A stretch of DNA of 64,000 bases, from assembly GCA_963717125.1 (NCBI GenBank), contig CAVQVG010000017.1:558001-622000 (forward strand), read 5' to 3'. The translations under genes and the position numbers were made by a program. This stretch comes from RYN-230 sp963717125. GTDB lineage: Bacteria > Actinomycetota > Actinomycetes > Streptosporangiales > Streptosporangiaceae. Positions 43,601 through 48,034 of the stretch are shown here, piece after piece (position 1 is the stretch's first letter; the number at the start of each line of letters is the position of its first letter). The notes under the pieces were generated by a model. That model saw only the letters and a list, made by a program, of their open reading frames with translations, was not told the DNA's origin and made no database searches.

Positions 43601-44444
43601 GGTATCGGGTCAGGCGGAGCGGTTCGGGGTGGGTGCGGGGTCGCGGGTGCTGCAGTTCGCCTCGCTGAGTTTCGACGCCGCGGTGTCGGAGCTGGCGGTG
43701 ACGCTGGGTTCGGGGGCGGCGCTGGTCGTGCCCGGGGCGGGGCAGCTGCCGCCGGCTGGGTCGCTGGCTGAGGTGGTGGCGGCGGGGCAGGTGACGCATC
43801 TGACGGTGCCGCCGTCGGTGCTGGCCACGGTGGAAGACAGCCTGCCGGGGTCGGTGCGCACGGTGGTGGTGGCGGGGGAGGCGTGCCCGCCCGGGCTGGC
43901 GGCCGCGTGGGCGCGGGGCCGGCGGGTGATCAATGCGTATGGGCCGACCGAGGTGACGGTCTGCGCCAGCATGAGCGCGCCCCTGGACCCCGGCGCTCTC
44001 GTGGTGCCGGCGGGCCGGCCGGTGGCCAACGCCCAGGTGTTCGTCCTCGACGCCCTGCTAGCTCCCGTCCCCCCGGGGGTGACCGGGGAGCTGTATGTCG
44101 CCGGGTCTGGCCTGGCGCGGGGGTATCTGGGGCGGGCTGGGCTGACGGGTGAGCGGTTCGTGGCGTGCCCGTTCGGGGCGGCTGGGGCGCGGATGTACCG
44201 GACGGGTGACCTGGCCCGCTGGAGCGCGGCGGGGGAGCTGGTGTTCGCCGGGCGGGCCGATGAGCAGGTGAAGGTTCGCGGGTTCCGGATCGAGCCCGCC
44301 GAGATCGAAGCCGTGCTGGCCGCCCACCCGGCGGTGGCGCAGGCCGCGGTGATCGCGCGGGAGGACCAGCCGGGCCAGCAGCGGCTGGTCGGCTACGTCG
44401 TCCCCGCCAGCACCGGCGGGGTGGATGCCGAACAGCTGCCGTGA
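23148..44444 (+). CDS. NRPS fragment 2: end of C2 to A8 (modules 2-8)
   Basis: This open frame of 7098 codons is NRPS sequence from about codon 47 (after 23286). It holds the end of C2, A2-T2, five full modules (3-7) and C8-A8, ending within the last part of A8 at VDAEQL. An extra C at 44439/44440 then produces PTermination (CTGCCGTGA); with one C the sequence reads on as L-R-E-Q-V-A-G-R-L, as in the sister modules. Every C domain has an intact HHIAGDG. The A-domain cores TSGSTGVPKG, YGPTE, YRTGD and NGKLDR are all present. The first 46 codons are out-of-frame shadow, so the nominal start is not a real start. Confidence 0.9.
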   Translation: MTWLTCTSGPRCIRAWWRRPGRGGRRCSWWCRPRWPCCCPGTAAATDIPVGTSIAGRGDATLDDLIGIFLNTLVLRADLSGDPSFAELVGRVREADLAAYAHQDLPFEHLVEALSPARSLARNPLYQVMLTFQNIPEDQQATWDLPGLRAIPMGTHIGGARFDLAVTLWERRDAAGAPAGLEGDIQFAVDLFDRATVEGLAARLAGVLGQVAADPGVRVSQVQVLSPAERRQVVRDWNDTATELAGLTLGELVAAQAARTPDAPAVVCGEVTWSYAELGAASGRIAGYLAGLGAGPERVVAVAVPRSADMVAAVLGVAKTGAAYLPVDPGYPAERIGFMLTDARPALILCTRETAGLFGDAADGVVRVVLDDPATAAAIAACAPDGLGVRGCVDGAAYVIYTSGSTGVPKGVVVSHRGLAGLVSSQAERFGVGAGSRVLQFASLSFDAAVSELAVTLGSGAALVVPRAGQLPPAGSLAEVVAAGQVTHLTVPPSVLATVEDSLPGSVRTVVVAGEACPPGLAARWARGRRVINAYGPTEVTVCASMSAPLDPGALVVPAGRPVANAQVFVLDALLAPVPPGVTGELYVAGSGLARGYLGRAGLTGERFVACPFGAAGARMYRTGDLARWSAAGELVFAGRADEQVKIRGFRIEPAEIEAVLAAHPAVAQAAVIAREDQPGQQRLVGYVVPASTGGVDAEQLRTIVAGRLPEYMVPSAIVVLDVLPVTVNGKLDRAALPAPEFGGVVVSREPRTAAEQIVCGLFAEVLGLERVGAEDSFFELGGDSLLAMRLIARVRAVLDAEIPIRGLFTATPAGIARLAESGGRVQAALTPVTRPEVVPLSFGQQRMWFLNRLEGAGAVYNMPLALRLTGDLDAAALEAALGDVADRHESLRTIFPETVGTPRQEILDGPAGRPALVVRQAAGEDLPRLLAAEASQGFDLRSDLPWRPVLLTVSPSEHVLMIVMHHIAGDGWSMGVLARDLGTAYAARRTGQLPGWVPLPVQYADYAIWQRDVLGSEDDPGSPATVQLAYWRQALGGIPEEIRLPADRPRPAAASHRGGLVDMQVSGEVHAGLVEVARAGRATLFMVVQAALAVLLARHGGGEDVPVGTSVAGRGDAALDDLIGIFLNTLVLRTDLSGDPTFAELVGRVREADLAAYAHQDLPFEHLVEALSPARSLARNPLYQVMLTFQIAQDQEEWQLPGLRVTSVPTGAGVDTARFDLAVTLVERRDADGAPGGIDGEIQFAADLFDRGTAEALAARLAGVLGQVAADAEVRVSQVQVLSPAERRQVVRDWNDTAAELAGLTLGELVAAQAARTPAAPAVICGEVAWSYAELEAASGRIAGYLAGLGAGPEQVVAVAVPRSADMVAAVLGVAKTGAAYLPVDPGYPAERVAFMLTDAQPTLILCTTETAGLLGDAAGDGVVRVVLDDPATAAAIAACAPDGLGVRGGVDGAAYVIYTSGSTGVPKGVVVSHRGLAGLVSSQAERFGVGAGSRVLQFASLSFDAAVSELAVTLASGAALVVPGPGQLPPAGSLAEVVAAGGVTHLTVPPSVLATVEDSLPGSVRTVVVAGEACPVPLAAEWARDRRVINAYGPTEVTVCASMSQPLHPDAVLVPAGQPITNTQVFVLDAALAAVPPGVTGELYVAGAGLARGYLGRAGLTAERFVACPFGPAGARMYRTGDLARWTGDGELVFAGRADEQVKIRGFRIEPAEIEAVLTAHPAVAQAAVIAREDQPGQQRLVGYVVPGAGAGGVDAEQLRTIVAARLPEYMVPAAVVVLEALPVTVNGKLDRTALPAPEFGGLVVSREPRTPVEQIVCGLFAEVLGLERVGAEDSFFELGGDSLLAMRLIARVRAVLDAEIPIRGLFTATPAGIAQLAESRSTARAALVPATRPVVVPLSFGQQRMWFLNQLDVTSAAYNIPLALRLTGQLNTAALQAALGDVADRHESLRTVFPETAGTPRQEIRTGAAGRPALAIRQATEADLAGLLAEEAGQGFDLRAGLPWRALLLAVSPSEQVLMIVMHHIAGDGWSMGVLARDLSTAYAARCAGQLPGWAPLSAQYADYAIWQREALGSADDPDSPAAVQLAYWRQALAGIPDETPLPADRPRPAEFSHRGGLVEVGVDAEVHAGLVEVARDGRATLFMVVQAGLAVLLSRHGAGVDVPVGTVVAGRGDAALDELVGFFVNTLVLRTDLSGDPTFAELVTRVREADLAAYAHQDLPFEHLVEALSPARSLARHPLFQVMLTFQIAQDEAEWQLPGLSVRPTRSETDTARVDISASLAERRTDDGAPAGIEGALLYSADLFDRGTAEALAARLAGVLGQVAADPGLRVSQVGVLSAAERRQVVAGWNDTAAELAGLTLGELVAAQAARTPDAPAVICGEVTWSYAELEAASGRIAAHLSGLGAGPEDVVAIAMPRSADMVAAVLGVAKTGAAYLPVDPGYPAERVAFMLTDAQPTLILCTTETAGLLGGAAGDGVVRVVLDDPATAAAIAACAPDALGVRASVDGAAYVIYTSGSTGVPKGVVVSHRGLAGLVSSQAERFGVGAGSRVLQFASLSFDAAVSELAVTLASGAALVVPGPGQLPPAGSLAEVVAAGQVTHLTVPPSVLATVEDALPGSVRTVVVAGEACPVPLAAEWARHHRVINAYGPTEVTVCASMSQPLHPDAVLVPAGQPITNTQVFVLDAALAAVPPGVTGELYVAGAGLARGYLGRAGLTAERFVACPFGAAGARMYRTGDLARWTGDGELVFAGRADEQVKIRGFRIEPAEIEAVLAAHPAVAQAAVIAREDQPGQQRLVGYVVPSVSAVDVQALRAFAAGRLPDHMVPSAVVVLESLPVTVNGKLDRAALPAPEFGGVVISREPRTAAEQIVCGLFAEILGLERAGAEDSFFELGGDSLLAMRLIARVRAVLDVEIGIGDLFTAPSPAAIVELAEAGAGAPRMPLVPAARPEPVPLSFGQQRMWFLNRLEGAAAVYNMPLALRLTGHLDAAALQAALADVADRHESLRTIFPESGGTPRQEILDGPAGRPTLVIHEAAEADLPGLLAEEAEHGFDLRSDLPLRAALWTVSPAEHVLMIVMHHIAGDGWSMGVLARDLGTAYAARCTRRVPGWAALPVQYADYSIWQRDVLGSEEDPASPAAVQLGYWRQALAGIPEEIALPADRPRPATASYRGGLVEMQVGAEVHAGLIEAARAGRATLFMAVQAALAVLLSRHGGGDDVPVGTSIAGRGDAALDDLVGFFLNTLVLRTDLSGDPTFAELVARVRETDLAAYAHQDLPFEHLVETLSPARTLAKHPLFQVMLTFQNIPQDQQATWALTGLSAHQISPGTGPVKMDLAVTLWERRDAGGAPTGLEGGIQFSSDLFDRCTVEGLAARLAGVLGQVAADPGLRVSQVQVLSPAERRQVVRDWNDTATELAGLTLGELVAAQAARTPDAPAVVCGDMTWSYAELEAASGRIAGYLAGLGAGPEQVVAVALPRSADMVAAVLGVAKTGAAYLPVDPGYPAERIGFMLTDAQPTLILCTTATAGLLGGAAGDGAVRVVLDDPATAAAIAACAPDALGVRGCVDGAAYVIYTSGSTGVPKGVVVSHRGLAGLVSSQAERFGVGAGSRVLQFASLSFDAAVSELAVTLGSGAALVVPGPGQLPLADTVAAGGVTHLTVPPSVLATVEESLPKTVRTVVVAGEACPPGLAARWARDHRVINAYGPTEVTVCASMSQPLDPDAVLVPAGRPVANAQVYVLDAALSPVPPGVTGELYVAGSGLARGYLGRAGLTGERFVACPFGAAGTRMYRTGDLARWTGDGELVFAGRADEQVKIRGFRIEPAEIETVLTAHPTVAQAAVIAREDQPGQQRLVGYVVPAAGLVDVPALREFVAARLPDHMVPSAMVVLEELPVTVNGKLDRGALPAPEFGGLVVSREPRTPAEQIVCGLFAEVLGLERVGAEDSFFELGGDSLLAMRLIARVRAVLDAEIPIRDLFTSPSPAAVVQLAESGAGPRMALLPVPRPEVVPLSFGQQRMWFLNQLQGAGAVYNMPLALRLTGDLDAEALEAALGDVADRHESLRTIFPETGGTPRQEILAGPAGRPALAVCQAADDDLPDLLAEEAARGFDLRTELPWRAALWTVSPSEHVLMIVMHHIAGDGWSMGVLARDLGGAYATRSTGQAPHWAPLPVQYADYAIWQRNVLGSEDDPDSPAAVQLAYWRQALAGIPDELPLPTDRPRPAAGSHRGGLAEVRIGADVHAGLVDAARAGGATLFMVVQAALAVLLSRHGGGDDIPVGTSIAGRGDAALDDLVGFFLNTLVLRTDLSGDPTFTELVARVRETDLAAYAHQDLPFEHLVEALSPARSLGRNPLYQVMLTFQNIPQGKQATWDLPGLRATTVGTEIGVARFDLVFTLRERRDAAGAPAGIEGAVLYSADLFDGGTVRALASRLTAVLGQLATDPGLRVSQVDVLSLAERRQIVHEWNDTTTPVPALPLGELLTAQAARTPDAPAVQYGDVAWSYRELDAASNRIAGYLTGLGAGPETIVAVALPRSADMVAALLGVVKAGAAYLPVDPGYPAERIGFMLADARPAAVLCTSATAALLGHASADSTGADADAAGVLPVRLDDPAIAAAIAACPDTGPTAGRGAALRPEHPAYVIYTSGSTGVPKGVVVSHGAVVNYALRSVDAYPGLRGRTLLHASVSFDAVVTPLYGALLSGGCVHVAALDDLPRSADPAAYTFLKITPGLLPVLSALPGDYTPTVELMLGGESVQSHVVQEWRDRHPGVAVLSHYGPTETTVGSTDKRIQPNAPIAHGLLPIGRPIWNTQVFVLDGSLAPVPPGVTGELYIAGAGLARGYLGRAGLTGERFVACPFGSAGARMYRTGDLARWSSGGELVFAGRADKQVKIRGFRIEPGEIEAVLVAHPAVAQAAVLAREDQPGERRLVGYVVPAAGWPDIQALRAFVAGRLPEYMVPAALVVLDALPVTVNGKLDRAALPAPEFGAITISREPRTPAEEIVCGLFAEVLGLERVGAEDSFFELGGDSLLAMRLIARVRAVLDADVPIRSLFSEPSPAGVARLADDSRPERAGSAARSQLALAPALRPDMVPLSFGQQRMWFLNQLDVTSAAYNIPLALRLTGDLDVVALEAALGDVANRHESLRTVFPETGGTPRQEVLGSPGGRAALMQGEAAETDLPELLAAEAGRGFDLRSELPWRVALWAVSPSERVLMIVMHHIAGDGWSMGVLARDLGTAYAARCGGHAPGWTPLPVQYADYAIWQRDVLGSADDPDSPAAVQLAYWRQALAGIPEELALPADRPRPAEFSHRGGLVDVRVGADVHAGLVEMARSGRATLFMVVQAALAVLLSRHGAGVDVPVGTVVAGRGDAALDDLVGFFVNTLVLRTDLSGDPTFAELVTRVRETDLAAYAHQDLPFEHLVEDLTPVRSLGRNPLYQVMLTFQNIPEAQRAVWQLTGLSASPVQPGTGVPKLDLSMTMWERRADDGSAAGLEGGIQFSGDLFDRATVEALAARLVRLLGRVAADPEVRVSHVDVLSPAERRQVVAGWNDTAVPVPEVGPGELLAAAAARTPDAVAVVSGDVAWSYAELDAAANRVAWALIGAGVVRGDCVGVAMGRSAELVAVLAGVLKAGAAYVPVDAAWPAERARLVLAQTDLRVLVAGRALLDGDGGLAGAAAGLDVLTAEEILAAGDDRDPQVTVRAGDVAYVMYTSGSTGVPKGVAVTHAGVAVLAGDGCWAPADGAAAGPGMAMLAHAPFAFDASTMELWIPLLRGGRVLVAPAGDVDAALIRGLAGRGAVNVVHVTAGLFRVLAEESPGCFAGLAEVWTGGDVVPAAAVARVRAACPGLLIRHIYGPTEVTVCAAVYQLPAGQVAPVALPVGRPRDNTQVFVLDGSLSPVPPGVTGELYVAGAGLARGYLGRPALTGERFVACPFGPAGGPMYRTGDLARWTLGGELVFAGRADEQVKIRGFRVEPGEIEAALATHPAVGQAAVIAREDQPGQKRLVGYVVPASTNGAESGAVRVGGNGHSAPVDIQALREHVAGRLPEYMVPAAVVVLEALPVTVNGKLDRAALPAPEFSGLAVSREPRTAAEEIVCGLFAEVLGLERAGADDSFFELGGDSLLAMRLIARVRAVLDAEIGIGDLFTAPSPAEMAELAGSSTVPRMALAAALRPVVLPLSFGQQRMWFLNRLEGAGGVYNLPLAMRLTGHLNVAALEAALGDVADRHESLRTIFPETAGTPRQEILDGPAGRPALVIREVAEQDVPRTLAAEAGHGFDLRSDLPWRPVLLTVSRSEQVLMIVMHHIAGDGWSMGVLARDLGTAYAARCAGQVPGWAPLPVQYADYAIWQREVLGSEDDPGSPAAVQLAYWRQALAGVPEEIALPADRPRPATASHRGGAVQVGVGAEVHAGLVEVARAGRATLFMVVQAALAVLLSRHGGGDDIPLGTSVAGRGDAALDELVGFFLNTLVLRADLSGDPSFAELVGRVREADLGAYAHQDLPFEHLVEALSPARSLARNPLYQVMLTFQNIPEDQQATWDLPGLSARSAGADPEAARFDLAVTLRERRKADGGSAGIEGAILYSADLFDRATVEALAVRLAGVLGQVAADPGVRVSQVQVLSPAERRQVVRDWNDTATELAGLTLGELVAAQAARTPDAPAVVCGEVTWSYAELGAASGRIAGYLAGLGAGPERVVAVAVPRSADMVAAVLGVAKTGAAYLPVDPGYPAERIGFMLTDARPTLILCTRETAGLFGDAADGVVRVVLDDPATAAAIAACAPDGLGVRGCVDGAAYVIYTSGSTGVPKGVVVSHRGLAGLVSGQAERFGVGAGSRVLQFASLSFDAAVSELAVTLGSGAALVVPGAGQLPPAGSLAEVVAAGQVTHLTVPPSVLATVEDSLPGSVRTVVVAGEACPPGLAAAWARGRRVINAYGPTEVTVCASMSAPLDPGALVVPAGRPVANAQVFVLDALLAPVPPGVTGELYVAGSGLARGYLGRAGLTGERFVACPFGAAGARMYRTGDLARWSAAGELVFAGRADEQVKVRGFRIEPAEIEAVLAAHPAVAQAAVIAREDQPGQQRLVGYVVPASTGGVDAEQLP
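25661..28840 (+). other. NRPS module 3: C, A (Tyr/beta-OH-Tyr code), T
   Basis: Intact HHIAGDG in C3. The A code is D-A-S-T-V-A-A-V-C-K. No frame interruption. Confidence 0.75.
28841..32012 (+). other. NRPS module 4: C, A (Tyr/beta-OH-Tyr code), T
   Basis: C4 starts with the NQLDVTSAAYNIPL variant shared with C7 and C11 (C11 reads YSIPL). The A code is D-A-S-T-V-A-A-V-C-K. The T domain ends with the DVEIGIGDLFTAPSP variant shared with T9. Confidence 0.75.
32013..35180 (+). other. NRPS module 5: C, A (Tyr/beta-OH-Tyr code), T
   Basis: Intact C5. The A code is D-A-S-T-V-A-A-V-C-K. The loop after the A4 core is four residues shorter than in its sisters (PLADTVAAGG). Confidence 0.75.
35181..38420 (+). 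other. NRPS module 6: C, A (Asp-like code), T
   Basis: The A code reads D-A-T-K-M-G-H-V-G-K, closest to Asp codes (DLTKxGHxGK); His in the sixth variable position separates Asp from Asn (Glu there). Position 236 is Ala instead of Leu, so the call is tentative. The core region (VSFDAVVTPLYGALL) differs clearly from the neighbouring A domains, while the flanking C and T are like the others, which suggests an exchange of the A-domain core. Confidence 0.65.
38421..41670 (+). other. NRPS module 7: C, A (arylglycine-like code), T
   Basis: The A code reads D-A-M-H-W-G-I-V-C-K. His278, Gly301 and Cys331 are shared with hydroxyphenylglycine codes (DIFHLGLLCK), but Met, Trp and Ile are not standard. 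The core stretch FDASTMELWIPLLRGG and EVWTGGDVVP are shared only with module 11. Hpg is the likely substrate, because HmaS and HpgT are encoded nearby. Confidence 0.6.
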
Positions 44445-44850
44445 GCAGGTGGCGGGGCGGCTGCCGGAATACATGGTGCCGTCTGCGGTGGTGGTGCTGG
44501 ATGTGCTGCCGGTCACGGTCAACGGGAAGCTGGACCGGGCCGCGCTGCCCGCGCCGGAGTTCGGTGGGCTGGTGGTCAGCCGGGAGCCGCGGACCGCGGC
44601 GGAACAGATCGTCTGCGGCCTGTTCGCCGAAGTCCTCGGGCTGGAGCGGGTGGGCGCCGAAGACAGTTTCTTCGAGCTGGGCGGGGACTCGCTGCTGGCG
44701 ATGCGGCTGATCGCCCGGGTCCGCGCCGTGCTGGACGCGGAGATCCCGATCCGGGGCCTGTTCACCGCCACCCCGGCCGGCATCGCGCAGCTGGCCGGGT
44801 CGGCTGACTCGCCCCGGATGCCGCTGGCGCCGGCGGCCCGGCCGGAGGTC
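41671..44850 (+). other. NRPS module 8: C, A (Tyr/beta-OH-Tyr code), T
   Basis: The A code is D-A-S-T-V-A-A-V-C-K. The A8 DNA from 42946 to 44436 is about 99% identical to module 2. The frameshift at 44439 is exactly at the end of this block. Confidence 0.75.
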
Positions 44851-45393
44851 GTGCCGCTGTCGTTCGGCCAGCAGCGGATGTGGTTCCTCAACCGGCTGGA
44901 AGGCGCCGGGGCGGTCTACAACATGCCGCTCGCCCTGCGGCTGACCGGGGACATCGATGCCGCCGCGCTGGAGGCCGCGCTCGGCGACGTCGCCGGACCG
45001 GCACGAGAGCCTGCGCACCATCTTCCCCGACACGGCCGGCACGCCACGCCAGGACATTCGTACCGGGCGGGCGGGGCGACCGGTGCTGGTGGTGCGTCAC
45101 GTGCCGGAGCAGGGTGTGCCCGCAGCGCTGGCCGAAGAAGCCAGGCGCGGATTCGACCTGCGCAGCGAGCTGCCCTGGCGGGCGCTGCTGCTAGCTATCT
45201 CGCCGTCGGAACATGTGCTGATGATCGTGTTGCACCACATCGCGGCGGACGGCTGGTCGATGGGCGTGCTGGCCCGGGATCTGGGCACCGCGTACGCGGC
45301 GCGGCGGGCTGGGCAACTGCCGGAGTGGACGGCGCTACCAGTGCAGTACGCCGACTACGCCATCTGGCAGCGCGACGTGCTCGGCTCGGCTGA
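44425..45393 (+). CDS. NRPS fragment 3: end of A8, T8, start of C9
   Basis: Only 44441 to about 44993 is in the true frame: the NGKLDR end of A8, T8 (FFELGGDSLLAMRL) and the first 45 or so residues of C9 (PLSFGQQRMWFLN to GDVAG). One extra base near 44993 (GTCGCCGGACCGG versus GTCGCGGACCGG in sister modules) then shifts the frame, and the rest of the open frame to 45393 is shadow. The nominal ATG at 44425 is a chance start. Confidence 0.8.
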   Translation: MPNSCREQVAGRLPEYMVPSAVVVLDVLPVTVNGKLDRAALPAPEFGGLVVSREPRTAAEQIVCGLFAEVLGLERVGAEDSFFELGGDSLLAMRLIARVRAVLDAEIPIRGLFTATPAGIAQLAGSADSPRMPLAPAARPEVVPLSFGQQRMWFLNRLEGAGAVYNMPLALRLTGDIDAAALEAALGDVAGPAREPAHHLPRHGRHATPGHSYRAGGATGAGGASRAGAGCARSAGRRSQARIRPAQRAALAGAAASYLAVGTCADDRVAPHRGGRLVDGRAGPGSGHRVRGAAGWATAGVDGATSAVRRLRHLAARRARLG

Positions 45394-48034
45394 CGACCCG
45401 GGCAGCCCTGCGGCGGCGCAACTGGCGTACTGGCGGCAGGCGCTGGCCGGCATCCCGGAGGAGATCCCGCTGCCCGCCGACCGACCTCGCCCGGCCGAGT
45501 TCTCCCACCGCGGTGGTGCGGTCGAGGTTCAGGTCGGCGGCGACGTGCACGCCGGTCTGGTAGAGGTGGCCCGGACGGGCCGGGCAACGCTGTTCATGGT
45601 TATCCAGGCGGCTCTGGCGGTGCTGCTGTCCCGGCACGGCGGCGGGGCGGATATCCCGGTCGGCACGTCGGTGGCCGGGCGTGGCGACGCCGGTCTGGAC
45701 AACCTGATCGGGTTCTTCCTCAACACGCTGGTGCTGCGCACCGACCTGGCTGGTGACCCGACGTTCGCTGAGCTGGTGGGCCGGGTCCGCGAGGCCGACC
45801 TGGCCGCCTACGCGCATCAGGATCTGCCGTTCGAGCACCTGGTCGAAGCGCTCAGCCCAGCTCGGACACTGGCCAGGCACCCGCTCTACCAGGTCATGCT
45901 CACCTTCCAGCTCGCCCAGCAGGACCAGGAGGAATGGCAGCTGCCCGGCCTGCGGGTAATTCCTGAGCCACCGGCCGCCGGGACCGGTACAGCCAGGGTG
46001 GACCTGTCCATCACGCTGGCCGAGCGCCGGGACGTCGGCGGTGCGCCCAGCGGCATCGAGGGCGGCATCTTGTATTCGGCGGACTTGTTTGACCCGGCCA
46101 CGGCGGAGGCGCTGGCGGTGCGGCTGGCGGGGGTGCTGGGTCAGGTGGCGGCGGATCCGGGGGTGCGGGTCAGCCAGGTGCAGGTGCTCAGTTCAGCTGA
46201 ACGCCGGCAGGTCGTGCGGGACTGGAATGACACCGCGACCGAGCTGGCGGGGCTGACGCTGGGTGAGCTGGTCGCGGCGCAGGCGGCCCGGACCCCGGCT
46301 GCCCCGGCGGTCATGTGCGGCGAGGTGACCTGGTCGTATGCGGAGCTGGAGGCGGCGTCGGGGCGGATCGCCGGGTATCTGGCTGGGCTCGGTGCGGGCC
46401 CGGAGCAGGTCGTCGCCGTAGCGGTACCGCGGTCGGCGGACATGGTCGCCGCCGTGCTCGGTGTGGCCAAGACGGGCGCGGCGTACCTGCCGGTGGATCC
46501 GGGGTACCCGGCGGAGCGGGTCGCCTTCATGCTCACCGACGCCCAGCCCACCCTGATCCTGTGCACCACGGAAACGGCGGGACTGCTCGGCGGCGCCGCT
46601 GGTGATGGTGCGGTGCGGGTGGTGCTGGATGACCCGGCTACGGCGGCGGCGATCGCGGCGTGCGCGCCGGATGGCCTGGGTGTGCGGGCGAGTGTGGATG
46701 GCGCGGCGTATGTGATCTACACGTCGGGGTCAACGGGGGTGCCGAAGGGTGTGGTGGTCTCGCACCGGGGCCTGGCTGGTCTGGTATCGAGTCAGGCGGA
46801 GCGGTTCGGGGTGGGTGCGGGGTCGCGGGTGCTGCAGTTCGCCTCGCTCAGTTTCGACGCCGCCGTGTCGGAGCTGGCGGTGACGCTGGGTTCGGGGGCG
46901 GCGCTGGTCGTGCCCGGGCCGGGGCAGCTGCCGCCGGCTGGGTCGCTGGCTGAGGTGGTGGCGGCGGGTGGGGTGACGCATCTGACGGTGCCGCCGTCGG
47001 TGCTGGCCACCGTAGAAGACGCGTTGCCGGGGTCGGTGCGCACGGTGGTGGTGGCGGGGGAGGCGTGCCCGGTGCCGCTGGCCGCGGAGTGGGCGCGGGA
47101 CCGCCGGGTGATCAACGCGTATGGGCCGACCGAGGTGACGGTCTGCGCCAGCATGAGCCAGCCGCTCCACCCGGACGCCGTCCTCGTGCCAGCCGGCCAG
47201 CCGGTGGCCAACGCCCAGGTGTTCGTGCTGGACGCCGCGCTTTCCCCGCTCCCGCCGGGGGTGACGGGGGAGCTGTATGTCGCCGGCGCGGGCCTGGCGC
47301 GGGGCTATCTGGGCCGGGCCGGGCTGACCGCGGAGCGGTTCGTGGCGTGCCCGTTCGGGCCAGCTGGGGCGCGGATGTACCGGACGGGGGACCTGGCCCG
47401 CTGGACAGGGGACGGGGAGCTGGTGTTCGCCGGGCGGGCCGATGAGCAGGTGAAGATCCGCGGGTTCCGGATCGAGCCCGCCGAGATCGAAGCCGTGCTG
47501 ACCGCCCACCCCACGGTGGCGCAGGCCGCGGTCATCGCGCGGGAGGACCAGCCCGGCCAGCAGCGGCTGGTCGGCTACGTCGTCGTCTCCACCTCCGGTG
47601 GCGTGGATGTGCACGTGCTGCGCGAACATATGGCGGGGCGGCTGCCGGAATACATGGTGCCGTCTGCGGTGGTGGTGCTGGAGTCGCTGCCGGTCACGGT
47701 CAACGGCAAGCTGGACCGGGCCGCGCTGCCCGCGCCGGAGTTCGGCGGGGTGGTGGTCAGCCGGGAGCCGCGGACCGCGGCGGAACAGATCGTCTGCGGC
47801 CTGTTCGCCGAAGTCCTCGGCCTGGAGCGGGCCGGTGCCGAAGACAGTTTCTTCGAACTGGGCGGGGACTCGCTGCTCGCCATGCGGCTGATCGCCCGGG
47901 TCCGCGCCGTCCTCGACGTGGAGATAGGCATCGGGGATCTGTTCACCGCGCCGTCGCCCGCCGCGATCGTCGAGCTGGCCGAGGCCGGTGCCGCGATGCC
48001 CCGGATGGCGCTGGCCTCGGCGGCCCGGCCGGAG
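44851..48034 (+). other. NRPS module 9: C, A (Tyr/beta-OH-Tyr code), T
   Basis: C9 is split by the indel near 44993 and has HHIAADG. The A code is D-A-S-T-V-A-A-V-C-K. Confidence 0.75.
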